Assembly (NCBI GenBank): GCA_910588985.1
Contig: CAJURO010000009.1
Span: 11,433 to 75,432, forward strand
Length of the DNA stretch: 64,000 nucleotides
Origin: an uncultured Eggerthellaceae bacterium
Lineage (GTDB): Bacteria; Actinomycetota; Coriobacteriia; Coriobacteriales; Eggerthellaceae
Direction: 5' to 3'
Shown: one piece after another, positions 38,503-47,444 of the stretch
Position numbering within the stretch: position 1 is the stretch's first letter
Layout: the number at the start of each line of letters is the position of its first letter
Translations under genes and position numbers: made by a program
The notes under the pieces: model-generated
Seen by the model: only the letters and a program-made list of their open reading frames with translations
Told to the model about the DNA's origin: nothing
The model's database searches: none

Positions 38503-39423
38503 CTACGAAGATACGGTAGGGTCTTCGCCAACCAGCGAGCGCAGGTTCGCAATATAGCGATCTAACAGGAAGCTTGGCTTGCGCTCCTTATGCATGATGT
38601 AGCCCACCTGCATCTCCACGTTCGTCTCAAGGGGGATCGAAACGATCCCCGCGAGCATCTCCTCTGACAAGACGCCTGTTGAGAGCGTGTAGCCCGTATA
38701 GTGGGTCAAGAGGTTCGTCAGGGTTCCTCGATCCGAATAGCGGATGTTCTTCTTATGCGGTAGGAACGCCAGGGGCTCCTCTGCGTAATAGAAGGAGTTC
38801 ATCGTGCCTTGCTCGAAAGAATAACGAGGATACTCGGCAAGGTCGTCGGTCGTGAGCATCTCGCGTGTTGCGAGAGGGTGGTGCGCACCTACGAACACAT
38901 GTGGCTTGGCGCGGAAAAGGGGCGAGAAGGTCACATTCGCCTCTTCGAAAGCGTGACTCAGCACCCGCATGTTGAAATCATCGGTATAGAGGATGCCTGC
39001 TTCGCTCCGAAACGTGCTGACATCGTGGATGATCTCTCCGGTGGCACACTCGCGGAGGATGAAATCGTACTCTTCGCCTTCGAAGGCATCGACGGTCATC
39101 GTGAAGGCTTGCACAGAGAAGTAGTAGTGCTGTGACGAGATGGCGAGGCGCGATTGCGTGCTCTTTCCCGCGGCCGCATAGCGCTCCTCGAGCATATCCG
39201 CTTGCTCTATGACCTGGCGTGCATAGCCGAGAAGCTCGGTGCCGTCATTCGTGAGCGTGACCCCACGATTCGAGCGCGTGAAGATGGTGATCCCAAGCTC
39301 ACGCTCAAGATCTGCCACCGCCGTAGAAAGGTTCGACTGCGAAGCGTACATGCGGGTAGCCGCCGCATTGATGGAACCATGCTCGGCGATGGCGATCAGA
39401 TATCTGAGCTGCTGTAAGGTCAT
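38503..39423 (-). CDS. LysR-family transcriptional regulator
   Basis: 306 residues. N-terminal winged helix (TLQQLRYLIAIAEHGSINAAATRMYASQSNLSTAVADLE) followed by a substrate-binding domain starting SSQHYYFSVQAF. The same effector-domain subtype occurs without an HTH at 3491-4144. It is transcribed from the same strand as the MFS-CBS gene, which lies 42 bp upstream of it, so the two could form an operon or the palindrome between them (39434-39457) may separate them. Ligand unknown. Confidence 0.92.
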   Translation of the reverse strand: MTLQQLRYLIAIAEHGSINAAATRMYASQSNLSTAVADLERELGITIFTRSNRGVTLTNDGTELLGYARQVIEQADMLEERYAAAGKSTQSRLAISSQHYYFSVQAFTMTVDAFEGEEYDFILRECATGEIIHDVSTFRSEAGILYTDDFNMRVLSHAFEEANVTFSPLFRAKPHVFVGAHHPLATREMLTTDDLAEYPRYSFEQGTMNSFYYAEEPLAFLPHKKNIRYSDRGTLTNLLTHYTGYTLSTGVLSEEMLAGIVSIPLETNVEMQVGYIMHKERKPSFLLDRYIANLRSLVGEDPTVSS

Positions 39424-39433
39424 GACAGCATTA

Positions 39434-39457
39434 TGACGGGGGACGGCTCGAATGTCA
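39434..39457. repeat. REP-like palindromic element
   Basis: TGACGGGGGACGGCTCGA followed by ATGTCA: a TGAC...GTCA element with the GGGGACGG core, between the LysR gene and the MFS-CBS gene. Confidence 0.6.
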
Positions 39458-39465
39458 TCAAATAC

Positions 39466-41478
39466 CTACGCATCAAGCTGATCGATGATGTCGGCAAGCG
39501 AGCGCACGATATCACGGCGACTGATGGTTCCCACAAGCTTCTCCCCTCGAAGCACGGGCACCTTCTTGATGCGCTTTTCAGCAAGCACGTTGCAAACCTC
39601 GTCGATCGATGCGTCCTCTTGCACGGAGATGACGCGTTTCGTGCAGAGGTTGCCAACTTGGAGAGAAAGAAGGTCAAGCAGGCGCTGATGCAGCTCTTCG
39701 TCATCGTTGAACTTATAGAGGTTCATCGAGGAGTCGAAGAAGGTGATCTCGCGAGTGCCAAGGTAGCTTGCAATGTCGCCATCCGAGATGAAGCCCACCA
39801 CCGTTCCATCATGGGAGAGAACGGGAAGGCCGCTTGTGTCGTGCTTGGCCATGACGTTGATGACCTCGCGCATGGTGGCGTCGGACGCGATGCAGACAGG
39901 TTGGCGATTCATGGCGTCCCGTGCTCGTGCGTTATCGCGCAGGGCCAAGCGTTCGCTTGCCGTTGCGCCTTCGATCGCATCGTTGTCTAGTGCATCAATG
40001 GTCACGCCATCAAAGCCAGCTGCGTAGTCGATCGGTGCTCCACCTGCGGCAGTTCCGCCCTTCGCCTCTTCGCCGATCTGCTGCACGCCTTGTTCGCGCG
40101 TCTTGTCCTTCACGAAGAAGAGGATCACCAGGATAGCCACCACCATGAGCACGGCAGTTGTGCAGAATGCAAGATGGTTGCCTAGATAGCTCTGCTCAAG
40201 CGCGCTTGCTTCGGGAGCTACCGCTGGAGCAAGCGCCGAGATGGAGACAAGGACCGCGGTGCCAAGCGAAGCAGCCACCTGATTGAGCGTGTTCGACAAA
40301 CCCTGCGCATGCTGGATAACGCTGTTGTCAAGCGCATTGACGCCCCATGTGTTCAACGGCGTCATGGTGAATTGCAACCCCATGGTCAGGATCGTGTAGG
40401 AAAGCATGATGAAGATGAAGTCGGTGTCGATGCCAAGGAGCGCCAAGGCGAAGGAACCAAGCAGCGAAAAGCATGCTCCTGGTACGATGACGCGACGTGC
40501 GCCGAAGCGATCGAAAAGACGACCTGCAATGAGACCCATGAATGCGCCGATGACAGCGCCTGGCAACATAGCGATGCCCGACATGGTGGCGGAGTAGCCG
40601 CGCACCCCTTGGATATAGAGCGGCGTGATGACGCCCGTGCCCATGAGCGCTGCCTCAACGATGACGATGATGATCACAGAGATCGCGTACTTTCGTGTGC
40701 TCAGGATGCTCACCTTGAGCATGGGAGAAGGAAGCGTGAGCTGACGGCGCACATACAATGCAACCAAGACAAGGCCCACGACTATCAGTGCGAACGTGAT
40801 CAGCAGGTTCTCTGAATTCGCGAAGGTCGAAAGGCCATAAAGGAGGCATACGAGGCCAGAAGTGGACAGAGCCACTGAAAGAGGGTCGAACGTGGTCCGC
40901 TTGAAGTCGCCATAGTTGCGCAAGGTGATCGCCGCCAAGACGATGACGATGATCGAGAGCGCCGTGACGATGGCGAAGAGCGCGCGCCAGCCGACGGTAT
41001 CAACCAAAAGGCCAGCAAGCGATGGGCCAATAGCGGGAGCGAATCCGATGATGAGGCCGATGACACCCATAGCAGTGCCGCGCTTCTCGCGCGGGAAGAT
41101 CAAGAGTATCACGGTGAAGACCATGGGCATTGCCATGCCCGTGCAGACTGCTTGAAGCACGCGGCCGAGCAAAAGCACCCAGAAGTTCGGGGCTATCGTC
41201 GCCGCGAAGCTGCCAACCGCAAAGATGGAGAGCGCTGTGATGAAGAGCTGCCTTGTGGAAAAGCGGCCGATCAAATAAGCCGATAGCGGGATGATGACCG
41301 CTTCAACGAGCGAATAACCGCTTGTCAGCCATTGCACGGTCGTTGCATCAACCGAAAGGCTTGACATGATCGCAGGCAGCGCAGGGGATAAGAGGGTCTG
41401 GTTCAGCACCGCCAGGAGCGTGCCCGATAAGAGCACCGCTACCATTACCATTTCTTTTCTTCCAACTCCCAAAGCCAT
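39466..41478 (-). CDS. DHA2-type MFS drug exporter fused to a CBS-domain pair
   Basis: 670 residues from the ATG at 41478, preceded by AGGAAC; the frame is open 21 codons further upstream but without a ribosome site. Residues about 10-465 are a 14-helix MFS transporter with motif A/C features of EmrB/QacA (LTSGYSLVEAVIIPLSAYLIGRFSTRQ seen in parts, VLQAVCTGMAMPMV). Residues about 515-670 contain two CBS motifs (CIASDATMREVINVMAKHDT, VISVQEDASIDEVCNVLAEK) separated by about 60 residues. CBS pairs bind adenosyl ligands, so transport may be gated by nucleotides or ionic strength. I know CBS fusions in MgtE, ClC and OpuA, but not as a usual DHA2 partner. Confidence 0.9.
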   Translation of the reverse strand: MALGVGRKEMVMVAVLLSGTLLAVLNQTLLSPALPAIMSSLSVDATTVQWLTSGYSLVEAVIIPLSAYLIGRFSTRQLFITALSIFAVGSFAATIAPNFWVLLLGRVLQAVCTGMAMPMVFTVILLIFPREKRGTAMGVIGLIIGFAPAIGPSLAGLLVDTVGWRALFAIVTALSIIVIVLAAITLRNYGDFKRTTFDPLSVALSTSGLVCLLYGLSTFANSENLLITFALIVVGLVLVALYVRRQLTLPSPMLKVSILSTRKYAISVIIIVIVEAALMGTGVITPLYIQGVRGYSATMSGIAMLPGAVIGAFMGLIAGRLFDRFGARRVIVPGACFSLLGSFALALLGIDTDFIFIMLSYTILTMGLQFTMTPLNTWGVNALDNSVIQHAQGLSNTLNQVAASLGTAVLVSISALAPAVAPEASALEQSYLGNHLAFCTTAVLMVVAILVILFFVKDKTREQGVQQIGEEAKGGTAAGGAPIDYAAGFDGVTIDALDNDAIEGATASERLALRDNARARDAMNRQPVCIASDATMREVINVMAKHDTSGLPVLSHDGTVVGFISDGDIASYLGTREITFFDSSMNLYKFNDDEELHQRLLDLLSLQVGNLCTKRVISVQEDASIDEVCNVLAEKRIKKVPVLRGEKLVGTISRRDIVRSLADIIDQLDA

Positions 41479-41661
41479 AATGTTCCTACCTAACCGAATC
41501 GTCTTTTCCTTGCTTCGAAGCTCACTCCAAAGCGCATGCACTTGCTACGACTTGAGGCGCACCTCCCTTGCGCGCAACAACCTACGAGCTTTCATATTGG
41601 TTATATTCTTGTTGGGGTGGTTTGTTGCTCGCTGAGTGAAATTGCTATTATACAGTTTACG

Positions 41662-41732
41662 AAGGGGCTTTTTACCAGGTTTTTTGGTGTCAGGAGCGGT
41701 CCTGTCACAGAACCTGGCGCAAAGCCCTCCTT
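41662..41732. repeat. Long imperfect palindrome of the REP-like family
   Basis: AAGGGGCTTT...ACCAGGTT pairs with AACCTGG...AAAGCCCTCCTT around a GTGTCAGGA-GCGG-TCCTGTCAC core. It sits in the leader between a promoter-like TTGCTC-N18-TATACA (41630-41659) and the start of the broken PucR gene. Confidence 0.7.
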
Positions 41733-41762
41733 GCCAAGCGGAACTCAAAGGCGAAGCATTCG

Positions 41763-42717
41763 GTGGTTACAGTTGCTGACATATTGGCACTTCCCGCCAT
41801 CTACGAATGGGAGCTCTTGACCGAAGTTCCCAATGCTCTTGGGCGGCGCGTGGTCAACATAGGCGTGTTCGACGCCATGCCTGACGAATCCGAATACGAT
41901 GACTATCTTCCCGGGGAATTCATCATCTCCAATATGGGGTTCGCTCGCGAAAGCCAACGCGATGCCGAGCACGCCCTGTGCACGATCCTTGCGCGCAACG
42001 TTGCCGCGGTCGCCATCCGCAACGTCTATGACATTCGCATCACAGATAAGATCCGAGCGGCCAGCCTGCGATCAAGCACGCCACTTTTCGTATATCAGGG
42101 CGAATACTATGAGCAGGTCATCTTCCAGGCCATGAAGCTCATCGAACGCGACGCGCAGGATTCGGATGTTGCGGTATTCGTCGGCGAAGGTGCTTCGCTA
42201 CCATGACAGCGCGCTTGTTGTCGTTACCTACAATCGGCCACCCGAGGCATTCTCCCTTCATTTCGACTCTGAGTTCATCGACCTCTTGAAGCCATATGCG
42301 CGCGTGCGATCGGGAATCAGCGAAGAGCTGCCCATCGGTCAGGGAGACATCGCTCTCAGGCAAGCCATTGCGGCGCTCGATTTCGCCACGGAAAGCGACA
42401 AGCCGATCGTGCGCTGGGTCTCCATGCTCGACCTCACATTAGAGGTAGCGGCACGCAGGGACCGCATGTATTTCGACACAGCGACCCTCTACCAACGCAT
42501 CCTTGAGCGATATGACGAAGCGAATGGAACGACGTTGGGAGCAACGGCTGCCGCCCTTGCACGTACGTGCGGTGACGTGAAGCAGGCAGCTGAGATGCTC
42601 TTTCAACATCAGAACACCGTGCGCTATCGAATGCGAAAGATGAAAGAGCTGTTCAACATGGCGAACGCAACGGATCGAGAGCTCATTCGCTTCCTTGTGT
42701 TGGTCTATCTTGTCTAA
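41763..42717 (+). pseudogene. Broken PucR-family transcriptional regulator
   Basis: The first frame (41763-42206) begins VTVADILALPAIYEWELLTE, the N-terminal PucR sensory domain, and becomes nonsense after DAQDSDVAV. A second frame (open from about 42166 to 42717) holds the C-terminal part and the HTH of the family (FDTATLYQRILERY, DVKQAAEMLFQHQNTVRYRM). Joined, they would make about 320 residues against about 500 for intact members, so part of the middle (GGDEF-like/CdaR) domain is missing as well as the frame. Interpretation: deletion plus frameshift near 42165-42200. Two separately translated fragments are less likely. Confidence 0.8.
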
Positions 42718-42735
42718 TTTGTAGAATCCTACAAA
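42718..42735. promoter_or_regulatory. Operator-like inverted repeat
   Basis: TTTGTAG-AATC-CTACAAA, perfect 7-bp arms, directly after the PucR-like stop and 136 bp before the small gene at 42872. It may be a regulator site or hairpin. Confidence 0.45.
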
Positions 42736-42871
42736 ACGAATATTCATTGTTGTGCGATCGTCCAAAAAGAACGCACACGCCTCCTCCTATCATCGATGTC
42801 TATCAAGGATCGATCCTCACCCGTGGCCCTTAACGGACCCTCACAAGACACTTTGATGAAAGGACGGAATC

Positions 42872-43042
42872 ATGAATAGCCTTAACGCTGAAGCACTGAA
42901 GAAGCTCTCTGAGGTTCATGAGTTCGAAGCAAAGCAATACCTCAAGGTCGTGAACCATCTTAAAGATCTGGGCCTGGGTCATCATGCGAGCCATGCAGTG
43001 CTCGACCTTGAGAAGAGCAGGGCTATGCTCGCAAAGCTCTAA
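42872..43042 (+). CDS. Small 56-residue protein, unknown function
   Basis: ATG preceded by AAAGGACGG. The sequence begins MNSLNAEALKKLSEVHEFEA and is helical, charged and contains a His pair (GLGHHASHAVL); no membrane segment. It has its own ribosome site and is followed by a 12-bp hairpin, so it looks like a real monocistronic gene. No family recalled. Confidence 0.65.
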   Translation: MNSLNAEALKKLSEVHEFEAKQYLKVVNHLKDLGLGHHASHAVLDLEKSRAMLAKL

Positions 43043-43053
43043 TGAGCTGGTGT

Positions 43054-43095
43054 GATGAAGGCTACTCGCGGCAGAGAAATTGGGTAGCCTTCATC
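43054..43095 (+). terminator. Hairpin after the 56-residue gene
   Basis: GATGAAGGCTAC and GTAGCCTTCATC form a perfect 12-bp stem with an 18-nt loop. No T-run; probably a terminator or mRNA-stabilising structure. Confidence 0.6.
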
Positions 43096-43182
43096 GTGCT
43101 CGTTCGCTGCTCTGATAAAGGCGACCAATGCTTTGCCACGCTGGACTCACCTTTAGTTCCTGCACTATGGTCCCTGCTTGAC

Positions 43183-43440
43183 CTAGCCAATCTCATCTGC
43201 TGCAACAAGCCCATGTAGATACATGATGATGTCGTCTGATTCATACATTGGCTGCCCGTCGATCACCAGGCAGGGCACCTGACCTTTTCCTCCAATGGCA
43301 ATGAGCTCATCACGAACACCTGGCTCAAGCGTGTTCTTGAGCTCGCATGCGATGTCTTGCTCTTGCATATATGCCAGTACCTTTTGGCAGTACGGACATG
43401 TTGGCTTCTCATAAAGCACCAGATTCTCGAAATATGCCAT
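43183..43440 (-). CDS. Glutaredoxin-like protein
   Basis: 85 residues, ATG after GGGAGC. Thioredoxin fold with dithiol active site PTCPYCQKV near residues 13-21, cis-Pro motif QVPCLVIDG and the C-terminal MYESDDIIMYL, typical of the glutaredoxin/GST-N class. Likely a cytoplasmic thiol-disulfide reductase. Single gene, with the palindrome-rich region upstream. Confidence 0.9.
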   Translation of the reverse strand: MAYFENLVLYEKPTCPYCQKVLAYMQEQDIACELKNTLEPGVRDELIAIGGKGQVPCLVIDGQPMYESDDIIMYLHGLVAADEIG

Positions 43441-43481
43441 ATCAAGCTCCCTTCAGTTGTCCTTATTGTGCCAGAGTTCGT

Positions 43482-43605
43482 CATAAGGGAGCGGAGCCGT
43501 CACTGCCTGTCACCACATTGTTTGTGACAGGGAACAGGGAGATGTGAACCCGAGTGACAGAGCGTGTATGACAGAGGGCGGCTCAGATGTCACTCTCTTC
43601 TGCCA
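43482..43605. repeat. Cluster of REP-like elements upstream of marR-like gene
   Basis: Several TGACAG/CTGTCA half-sites occur with GGGA spacers: GTCACTGCCTGTCAC, GTGACAGGGAACAGGGA, GAGTGACAG, ATGACAGAGGGCGG and ATGTCACT. They fill most of the 308-bp gap between the glutaredoxin gene and the MarR start; the rest (43606-43748) has no clear feature. Confidence 0.6.
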
Positions 43606-43748
43606 CCACGCTGTTTGCCGTTGGGGCCGTATGATTGCGCACACGAAACGTTGTAAAGCAAACAAAGGCGTTCCTGTTGTTAAAATGGCGCCAGCCCGCA
43701 AAGAGCCGCGCTTCGATGCGGGATCTCTCGAAAGATTGCGGACTGAGC

Positions 43749-44195
43749 ATGGTTGAAAAGCATCGACATCGCGAATTCATCGGATACCAGGTATATACGA
43801 CGCAGCGTGCGCTCGCGCGAAGCCTGGATGCCACCCTTGCCTCCTTTGGTCTTACATCTGGTCAGTGGAATGCGCTGAACCAGCTCGACGAGCACGGCTC
43901 CATGACACAGAAAGAGCTTGCGGATCGATTGGACAAGGAGCCAGCGACCATCACCCGTCGTTTGGATCGCATGGCGAAGAAAGGGCTCATAGAGCGAAGC
44001 CCTGACCCGCGGGATCGGCGTGCCAACATCATCAGCATCACTCCTGAGGCAGAGTCTTTGCTCAGCGAAGTCGAACCCGCTGTCATCGTGCGTGCGGAGC
44101 AGATCTCCGAGGGGATCTCCGACGAGGACCTTCATGTGTTCATCGACGTGCTCTCGAAGGTCAAAGACAACGCGAATCGCGCTTGCCCTCATTAA
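43749..44195 (+). CDS. MarR-family transcriptional regulator
   Basis: 148 residues from the ATG at 43749 (MVEKHRHREF); the frame is open further upstream but that extension is unlike MarR proteins. Winged helix with MTQKELADRLDKEPATITRRLDRMAKKGLIER and the wing PDPRDRRANIISIT. Family members bind palindromes as dimers and release DNA on ligand or oxidation. The next gene is the molybdoenzyme operon 320 bp downstream, whose promoter region contains inverted repeats, so it is a candidate regulator of that operon. Confidence 0.88.
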   Translation: MVEKHRHREFIGYQVYTTQRALARSLDATLASFGLTSGQWNALNQLDEHGSMTQKELADRLDKEPATITRRLDRMAKKGLIERSPDPRDRRANIISITPEAESLLSEVEPAVIVRAEQISEGISDEDLHVFIDVLSKVKDNANRACPH

Positions 44196-44301
44196 GCTGA
44201 GCTCGGGCAGCCTTCAAGCGCAGCGCATCTTTCCTTAGATTGATAGGGATCAAAGCTCAGGGGCGTTCTTCGTTGCGTCTCTTGGCAGCTACGCATAACC
44301 A

Positions 44302-44396
44302 ATGACATCTGAACGTCTCCCGTCATGTGGATGACAGCTGAACCGTCATCCGTCATATGCGCATAATCGATGACGCCTGAATCATCCTCCGTCATA
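44302..44396. repeat. Three tandem REP-like units
   Basis: ATGACATCTGAACGTCTCCC, ATGACAGCTGAACCGTCATCC and ATGACGCCTGAATCATCCTCC (listed without their GTCAT ends) follow one another at 44302, 44331 and 44370, each closing with CGTCAT. Consensus ATGACnnCTGAACCGTCnTCCGTCAT. Confidence 0.75.
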
Positions 44397-44422
44397 AAGG
44401 ACTTGTTACCAAACGTTTCCCC

Positions 44423-44479
44423 TGCTATTATTGTCCCAACAATAGTTGCATTAGCAATAATTAGGGGTGCAATGCAACT
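44423..44479 (+). promoter_or_regulatory. Operator region of the molybdoenzyme operon
   Basis: Perfect 9-bp inverted repeat AGTTGCATT (44444-44452) / AATGCAACT (44471-44479), overlapping a second partial palindrome ATTATTGT-CCCA-ACAATAGT (44427-44446). It lies just upstream of the purine-rich ribosome site. A plausible target of the MarR protein upstream. Confidence 0.5.
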
Positions 44480-44517
44480 GCAGGAGGGAAAGAGAAGAGA
44501 GAGGGAGGATGAGGAAC

Positions 44518-47442
44518 ATGTCTTTGAAGTTAAGTCGTCGTAGCTTCATCAAGGCAAGCGCTGTTGCATCAGCGTCTGCTTTGGTTCTCGGCGCAACAGA
44601 GACGGCGTTCGCCGATGAAGTGGATGCCGTTGAGGTGGCTTCCGATGATGTGCAGGTCATTCCCAGCGCATGTCGCCAATGCTATGGTCGCTGTGCATTG
44701 TTCGGCACTGTGGAGAACGGGCGTCTGACCAAGGTCGAGGGCAATCCTGACCTGTTCAGTGAAGGCACGCTTTGCGGTCGTGCGTTCGCCATCCCGCAAG
44801 AGCTCTATAACCCCACGCGTGTCCGTTATCCACAGCGTCGCGTTGGCGAAAAGGGCTCGGGACAATGGAAGCGCATCTCGTGGGAAGAAGCGTATCAGGA
44901 GGCAGCCGATAAGTTCACCGAGATCGGCGAGAACTATGGCTGGCACACCATCGCGCACCAGTATGGCACCGGCCGTGACATGCTTCAGTTCCAGGCCATC
45001 AACAAGCTGTGGCTCGAGCTTGGCTCTACCGCCACGTTCGGCGTTGGCAACCTTTGCTGGGTAGGAAGCTACTTCACCAGCCAGCGTCTGTATGGCGATG
45101 AGACCCAATACACTGGCTGGGATGGCAACAACACCGACGCTATCCTGATCTGGTGCCGCCAGGAGCGTAGCCGTGGCTACTACGACTGGCTGACCGTCAA
45201 GCGCGCGCAGGAGCGTGGTGCGAAGGTTGTTTGCGTTGACCCTCGCTTCACTTGTACTGCTTCCAAGGCAGACTTGTGGTTGCCCATTCGTCCTGGTTCA
45301 GACATGGCACTCGTGCTGGCGTTCATCAACGAGATCATTCATTCCGAGAAGTGCGCAACCGACTTCGCGCGCTATTACACCAACGCTCCGTTCTTCATTG
45401 ACGAGAAGGACGAGCAGGGCAACGGGACGGGCTATCAGCTCCGCCAATCCATGATGCAGGAAGGCGGTAATGTTGAGCTCTATCCTGCTTGGGACGAAGC
45501 GCACGACCAGCTCATCTTCTGGTCTGGTGACTGGCAGAACAAGTCAGGCGTCGGCGGCCCGAAGGCCTTCCAGTGGCTGGATGCCAATGGCAACATCGTT
45601 GCGGATGCGGTTCCTGCGCTGACCACACCTGATGGCAAGGGGCGCGAGATCAATGGCAAGACCTATCGCACCTCTTGGGACATCCTGGTCGAGCATGTGA
45701 CTCCGTGGACCATCGAGCGTGCTGCTGAGTTCTGTGAGCTCGACCCTGAGCGCATCCAAGAAGCCATCAACATCTATATCGATGCCAGCCCGCATGCATG
45801 CTTCACGCGCGGGCAGAAGGTCGAGTTCTCCATCAACACCTCTGGCATCTCGCAGGCGTTCACCATCATGATGGCGCTTGCTGGGAACTTCGATACCAAG
45901 GGTGGGCAGAATATCGGACGCGAGCCTGCTACGGGCTATGACTCCTTCATGTTCGACGTCGTGCCGAACCAGCAAGGCCGCATGGGCGCACGCCGTAAGC
46001 AGACCGCCATGAATATCAAGAAGCTCTCCGTATGCCAGAACACCGGCTATCAGCAGATCCTCCAAGCCGATGATGCTACCGGCGAGCTTCGCGAGGTTAC
46101 GCAGAACTCGGGTGGTCAGGTCATCTATGGACAACAAGGTGGCTTCGGTGCCGTGACCACTAAGGCCATGGCAAAAGGCGAGCCTTTCCAGATCCATGGT
46201 TACTGGCAACAGACCTCTGAGCCGATCCTCTCGATCGAGGGAAGCAAGGAGATCATCGAAGGCCTCAAGAACCTTGATTTCTTCGTCAACGTCGATATCT
46301 TCATGACACCATCAGGCGAGCTTGCTGACATCATCTTGCCTGCCGCGCACCCCAACGAGGTCGACCGCGTTGAGTGGGCGCACTCCGGGCATGGCTATCC
46401 CACCAGCCATACGTATCTGATCCGTCAGCCCTTCCACGCTCCGCTTGGGGAAGCGAAGGATGACATGGACATCTGCTTCGAATTCGCGAAGTACATGGAT
46501 GTCGATATGTTCTGGAAGGACAAGTACGAGTTCTTCGATTACATGGTGAAGGGACCGGCCACGCTGCCACCGCAGCTTTCCTGTGCGAGCTTCGAGGACT
46601 TCCGCAACCGCATCAGCGTGACGGGTGTGCAGATGACCGACGTGCGTGGCGGCAAGCCCAAGTACGAAACGGGCTTCATGCGCAAGACGAGCGACTTCCG
46701 CCCGGGCTTCAACACGATGTATCGCGGGAACAAGATGGGCTCTGTCTATCGCTTCCCTGGCACTACGCTGCCTGATGGCACGCAGATCCCTGCGCATCCG
46801 CAGTCTGACAACGGGAAGATGGAGCTTTGGAGCGAAGACCTGCTGCTCTATGGCAACGGTCCTCTGCCGATGTACATCGAGCCGCCGATCACGAAGGTGA
46901 GCCGTGAGGACCTTGTCGAGGAGTACCCCTACACGCTCATCACTGGCGGTCGTAGCCACGCATTCTTCCATACGGAGTATCGCAACTCTCCTTGGATGCG
47001 TGAGGTCCATATGTTCCCGACGATGGACATCAATCCTGAAACTGCTGCGAAGCTTGGCATCGAGCAGGACGACTGGTGCTGGATCGAGACCTATGTCGAT
47101 CGCATTCGCCAGCGTGCGAACCTGACTGACGCCATCAAGCCAGACACCATCCACGTCGAGCATGACTGGTGGTTCCCCGAGCGTGCGGCGACCGATGATC
47201 TGCATGGAGCACTCGATGCGAACTGCAACATCCTGTTCGAGAACAACGGCCCCTATGACCCGGCTGTCGGAACCGACAACTTCGGTGGTCTTTGCAAGGT
47301 GTACAAGGCTTCTGAGGGAGCGCCCGACAACATCTGCATGACCTCTGAGGACCTTCGCATCTTCCTGCCTCTCACGCGGGAGCAACTAGCTCAAGATACG
47401 CAGGATAACGGCGTTGACATGCCCATCAAAGGAGGGATGTAG
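44518..47442 (+). CDS. DMSO-reductase-family molybdopterin oxidoreductase, catalytic subunit (DmsA/PsrA-like), substrate unknown
   Basis: 974 residues from ATG 44518 (GGAGG 9 nt upstream). A twin-arginine signal (LSRRSFIKA, hydrophobic stretch, AFADE) exports the folded enzyme. The 4Fe-4S motif is Cys52-x2-Cys55-x3-Cys59-x26-Cys86. The molybdopterin-binding core follows (for example DAILIWCRQERSRGYYDW, VVCVDPRFTCTASKADLWLPIRPGSDMAL) and a C-terminal MopB domain (ITGGRSHAFFHTEYRNSP). The likely Mo-ligand region reads GNLCWVGSYFTSQRLYG, with Cys180 or Ser184 as candidate ligand. Operon with B and C subunits, chaperone and NapGH. Eggerthellaceae use this family for many anaerobic electron acceptors; which one here cannot be told. 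Confidence 0.9.
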   Translation: MSLKLSRRSFIKASAVASASALVLGATETAFADEVDAVEVASDDVQVIPSACRQCYGRCALFGTVENGRLTKVEGNPDLFSEGTLCGRAFAIPQELYNPTRVRYPQRRVGEKGSGQWKRISWEEAYQEAADKFTEIGENYGWHTIAHQYGTGRDMLQFQAINKLWLELGSTATFGVGNLCWVGSYFTSQRLYGDETQYTGWDGNNTDAILIWCRQERSRGYYDWLTVKRAQERGAKVVCVDPRFTCTASKADLWLPIRPGSDMALVLAFINEIIHSEKCATDFARYYTNAPFFIDEKDEQGNGTGYQLRQSMMQEGGNVELYPAWDEAHDQLIFWSGDWQNKSGVGGPKAFQWLDANGNIVADAVPALTTPDGKGREINGKTYRTSWDILVEHVTPWTIERAAEFCELDPERIQEAINIYIDASPHACFTRGQKVEFSINTSGISQAFTIMMALAGNFDTKGGQNIGREPATGYDSFMFDVVPNQQGRMGARRKQTAMNIKKLSVCQNTGYQQILQADDATGELREVTQNSGGQVIYGQQGGFGAVTTKAMAKGEPFQIHGYWQQTSEPILSIEGSKEIIEGLKNLDFFVNVDIFMTPSGELADIILPAAHPNEVDRVEWAHSGHGYPTSHTYLIRQPFHAPLGEAKDDMDICFEFAKYMDVDMFWKDKYEFFDYMVKGPATLPPQLSCASFEDFRNRISVTGVQMTDVRGGKPKYETGFMRKTSDFRPGFNTMYRGNKMGSVYRFPGTTLPDGTQIPAHPQSDNGKMELWSEDLLLYGNGPLPMYIEPPITKVSREDLVEEYPYTLITGGRSHAFFHTEYRNSPWMREVHMFPTMDINPETAAKLGIEQDDWCWIETYVDRIRQRANLTDAIKPDTIHVEHDWWFPERAATDDLHGALDANCNILFENNGPYDPAVGTDNFGGLCKVYKASEGAPDNICMTSEDLRIFLPLTREQLAQDTQDNGVDMPIKGGM

Positions 47443-47444
47443 CC

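Noticed and set aside
46312..47385. 357-residue antisense frame in the molybdoenzyme gene
   Set aside because: Arg/His-rich shadow of a well-conserved sense gene.
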